From an uncultured Eubacteriales bacterium (lineage in GTDB: Bacteria; Bacillota; Clostridia; Peptostreptococcales; Anaerovoracaceae), in the NCBI GenBank assembly GCA_959021945.1, contig CAUEYG010000061.1, forward strand, positions 1-7,644: a stretch of 7,644 nucleotides of DNA, given 5' to 3'. Position numbers and translations under genes: made by a program. This document shows positions 5,966-7,644 of the stretch, piece by piece. Below the pieces are notes generated by a model. The model had not been told where the DNA came from, made no database searches, and saw only the letters and a program-made list of their open reading frames with translations. The stretch's first letter is position 1. Each line of letters opens with the position of its first letter.

Positions 5966-6217
5966 CTATTTTTTACGCTTTTTTACACACTCTGCCAGGA
6001 GATATTCAATCTGTCCGTTAATGGATCGAAAATCCTCTTCTGCCCATCTGGCAATGTCATCCCATAGTGAGGGTGCAATTCGCAGAAGAATCTGTTTTTT
6101 CTTTTTCTCCGACTCCTTTAATTTTTTCTCCCGGTCTTTGATTTCCTGTTCCAGCGCTTCCAACTTTTCTAATTTTGCGTGAAGCTGCTGTTCCTTTTTA
6201 TCCAGATCTTCTTTCAT
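5966..6217 (-). CDS. Coiled-coil plus Arc-like ribbon-helix-helix (RHH) protein
   Basis: This 83-residue basic protein has two parts. Residues 1-40 are a long charged helix with leucines spaced as in a coiled coil (KKEQQLHAKLEKLEALEQEI) ending in a Lys run. Residues 41-80 look like an Arc-type RHH domain: strand KQILLRIAP (41-49), helix from SLWDDIARWAEEDF, a turn (RSINGQ) and second helix EYLLAECV. The strand pattern Q-x-L-x-R is the usual DNA-contact face of RHH dimers, so DNA binding is likely. The target is unknown; autoregulation of its own cluster is the default guess. It starts 11 bases after the SPFH stop with AAGGGG seven bases ahead of ATG, so the two genes should be co-expressed. 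No toxin gene lies next to it, which argues against a simple antitoxin. The coiled coil may mediate oligomerisation or contact with a partner such as the SPFH protein; this is inference. Confidence 0.85.
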   Translation of the reverse strand: MKEDLDKKEQQLHAKLEKLEALEQEIKDREKKLKESEKKKKQILLRIAPSLWDDIARWAEEDFRSINGQIEYLLAECVKKRKK

Positions 6218-6228
6218 AGGCCTGCCCC

Positions 6229-7227
6229 TTAGTAGATGGTCCCGCTGTTAACAATAGGCTGAGCCTCTTTGTTTCCGCAGAGGACAACCAGCAGGTTGCT
6301 TACCATGGCTGCCTTTCGTTCCTCATCTAAGATTACAATATCTTCTTCCCCCAATTGGTCAAGAGCAGATTTTACCATGCCTACTGCCCCTGTAACAATT
6401 TTCTGTCTTGCTGCGATAATGGCTGCCGCCTGCTGTCTCTGGAGCATAGCTGCTGCAATTTCTTCTGCATAGGACAGGTGGGTAATTCGCACTTCTAAAA
6501 TTTCAAGGCCTGCATCTTGTACTCGCTGCTGCAGTTTTTCTTTCATGGTATCTGCAATTTCCTGGCTGCTGCCTCTGAGAGTCTTTTCGTCAGTATCTGT
6601 TTCTTCCATATTATCGTAAGGGTAGAGCCTTGCAATATTTCGAATAGCCGAGTCGCACTGGGTGGACAAGTACTGAAAATAATCATCTACGTTGAATGCT
6701 GCTTTTGTTGGATTTACTACTTTCCACACAACAATCGCTCCGATAATGATTGGATTTCCCATGGCATCGTTTACTTTTTGAGTGCCATTGTTAAAGGTAA
6801 GAACTTTGGTGGAAATTTTCTTGTTGGTACTGGCTTTTTTTTCTTTGTTTTTCTTGTTGCTTTCGCTCAATTCGCTTAACAGGCTTTCCTGTTCTCCCCG
6901 TTTTTCTGCCACAGGATTCCTTCCTGTTACAAACGGATTTACAAAGAAAAATCCGTGATCTTTAATTGTCCCATAGTATTTACCAAACAGGGTCAGCACT
7001 AACGCCTCATTTGGGTTGATTACTTTCAGTCCCCCAAACAGCAGGCATACGATGACCAGCACAATTACTGATGCTGTAATAAGGATGGCGGACTCTTGTA
7101 TTGCACCCCAGATTCCTCCGGCAATGCAAGCGATTAAAAGAAGAATTAAAATAACCAACATGGTCATACCGCTAAATGGTTTTAACACTTTTTCTTTGAT
7201 TTCTGTATTTTGTAAATTATGATCCAT
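6229..7227 (-). CDS. SPFH (band 7/stomatin-like) domain membrane protein
   Basis: This 332-residue protein belongs to the stomatin/prohibitin/flotillin/HflK superfamily, whose members build oligomeric scaffolds on membranes. After a short hydrophilic start come two hydrophobic helices (about 21-43 and 46-66) with a tiny mildly acidic loop. The SPFH domain follows (about 70-260): NPNEALVLTLFGKYYGTIKD, then IIGAIVVWKVVNPTKAAFNV and the DAGLEILEVRITHLSYAEEIAAAMLQRQQAAAII segment split by the Ala/Gln-rich helix. A Lys-rich insertion (about 120-140) interrupts the domain. Two helices with a short loop predict that both ends, including the SPFH domain, face the cytoplasm. The ATG has GGGAGGAG about eight bases upstream. 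It lies 52 bases after the YbjQ gene and 11 bases before the RHH gene. What it organises is unknown; membrane microdomain scaffolding or protease control are options known for the superfamily. Confidence 0.92.
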   Translation of the reverse strand: MDHNLQNTEIKEKVLKPFSGMTMLVILILLLIACIAGGIWGAIQESAILITASVIVLVIVCLLFGGLKVINPNEALVLTLFGKYYGTIKDHGFFFVNPFVTGRNPVAEKRGEQESLLSELSESNKKNKEKKASTNKKISTKVLTFNNGTQKVNDAMGNPIIIGAIVVWKVVNPTKAAFNVDDYFQYLSTQCDSAIRNIARLYPYDNMEETDTDEKTLRGSSQEIADTMKEKLQQRVQDAGLEILEVRITHLSYAEEIAAAMLQRQQAAAIIAARQKIVTGAVGMVKSALDQLGEEDIVILDEERKAAMVSNLLVVLCGNKEAQPIVNSGTIY

Positions 7228-7279
7228 TTTCTTTTCTCCTCCCTTGAGGGCTGCCTTTTCTTTTGTTACGCTGGCCGCC

Positions 7280-7591
7280 TCACTTGTACTTTACTGCCGT
7301 TCCATAGGCAATGACCTCAGCGGTGCCATCCATAATGGCGGAAGTTGTGTATTCTACACGAATGACAGCATCAGCCCCCATGGATTCCGCTTCCTGCACC
7401 ATTCGCTGCGTTGCAATTTCTCTTGCTTCTGTCAACATTTCCGTATAGCCGCGGAGCTCTCCGCCTACAACGTTTTTCAATCCTGCCATAATATCTTTTC
7501 CCAAGTGTTTTGACTGCACCACATTGCCCTTCACAATACCCAGGGCCTCAATTTTTTTATCCGGTACATAGTTAATGGTAAGTAATAGCAT
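7280..7591 (-). CDS. YbjQ/UPF0145 family protein (putative heavy-metal-binding domain)
   Basis: This complete 103-residue protein matches the YbjQ family in length and pattern. It has a short N-terminal strand (MLLLTINYVPDKKIEALGIV), KGNVVQSKHLGKDIMAGLKNVVGG, then a long helix (YTEMLTEAREIATQRMVQEA) followed by MGADAVIRVEY and a closing YGTAVKYK. The family forms small ring-like oligomers and is often labelled heavy-metal-binding, but I see no His/Cys cluster here and the function is not established. It is soluble, without signal peptide. The start ATG is preceded by AAAGGAGG at seven bases. It is the first gene of the cluster with the SPFH and RHH genes (52-base gap, no terminator). Its co-occurrence with SPFH suggests a role at the membrane, which is inference. 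Confidence 0.93.
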   Translation of the reverse strand: MLLLTINYVPDKKIEALGIVKGNVVQSKHLGKDIMAGLKNVVGGELRGYTEMLTEAREIATQRMVQEAESMGADAVIRVEYTTSAIMDGTAEVIAYGTAVKYK

Positions 7592-7623
7592 TTCTTTTCC
7601 TCCTTTTCATTTCCATATCTTTG

Positions 7624-7644
7624 TGATATCAAAATAATATCATA
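7624..7644 (-). promoter_or_regulatory. Candidate -10 region and inverted repeat upstream of the YbjQ gene
   Basis: The minus strand reads TATGATATTATTTTGATATCA at the window edge. TATGAT (7644-7639) and TATTAT (7639-7634) each match the -10 consensus at 5/6 positions; any -35 lies outside the window. TGATAT (7642-7637) and ATATCA (7629-7624) form a 6-bp inverted repeat with a 7-base spacer that would overlap the promoter. This AT-rich symmetry could be an operator or chance. Confidence 0.3.

Noticed and set aside
5966..6217. The RHH protein as the antitoxin of a toxin-antitoxin pair.
   Set aside because: No toxin-like small gene adjoins it: downstream is a terminator and upstream is the SPFH membrane protein.

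Overview
The window looks like chromosomal core DNA of a low-to-mid GC Gram-positive anaerobe, most likely a Clostridia member close to Lachnospiraceae. The grounds are strong AGGAGG-type ribosome binding sites before nearly every gene, sigma-A-like promoters, a membrane-anchored surface 5'-nucleotidase of a Firmicutes type, and an SPFH + Arc-like ribbon-helix-helix gene pair that I recall from gut Clostridia. The lineage is inferred from gene style, not from a marker gene. I see no rRNA, tRNA, CRISPR array, insertion sequence or phage module.

Left part (1-1208): the 5' end of a small minus-strand gene (DUF6506-like, cut by the window edge) is divergent from a plus-strand D-2-hydroxyacid dehydrogenase of the hydroxypyruvate/glyoxylate reductase type. 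Their candidate promoters interlock within about 50 bp. The dehydrogenase ends inside a strong rho-independent terminator hairpin that also encodes the last codons of the convergent 5'-nucleotidase; the two stop codons abut with no base between them.

Middle part (1190-5883, all minus strand, read right to left): a clear sigma-A-like promoter at 5855-5883 precedes a probable four-gene operon. It holds an M18 metallo-aminopeptidase, a small DUF6933-like protein of unknown role, an N-acetylmuramoyl-L-alanine amidase without a signal peptide, and a secreted, C-terminally membrane-anchored 5'-nucleotidase/UDP-sugar hydrolase-like protein. Gaps are 25, 93 and 78 bases and no internal terminator is visible. 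A 10-codon ORF with a very good ribosome binding site overlaps the nucleotidase start codon (ATGA) and could couple its translation. The genes mix cytosolic peptide trimming, peptidoglycan cleavage and extracellular nucleotide hydrolysis. A shared theme of turnover and salvage is possible but not demonstrated.

Right part (5908-7644, minus strand): a YbjQ/UPF0145 protein, a two-helix membrane SPFH (band 7/stomatin-like) protein and a small protein with an N-terminal coiled coil and a C-terminal Arc-like ribbon-helix-helix domain form a tight cluster. It ends in a strong 16-bp terminator hairpin just after the last gene. The pairing of a probably cytoplasm-facing membrane scaffold with a coiled-coil DNA-binding protein 11 bases downstream is the most suggestive unexplained system here. 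Most of the other genes are ordinary housekeeping families.
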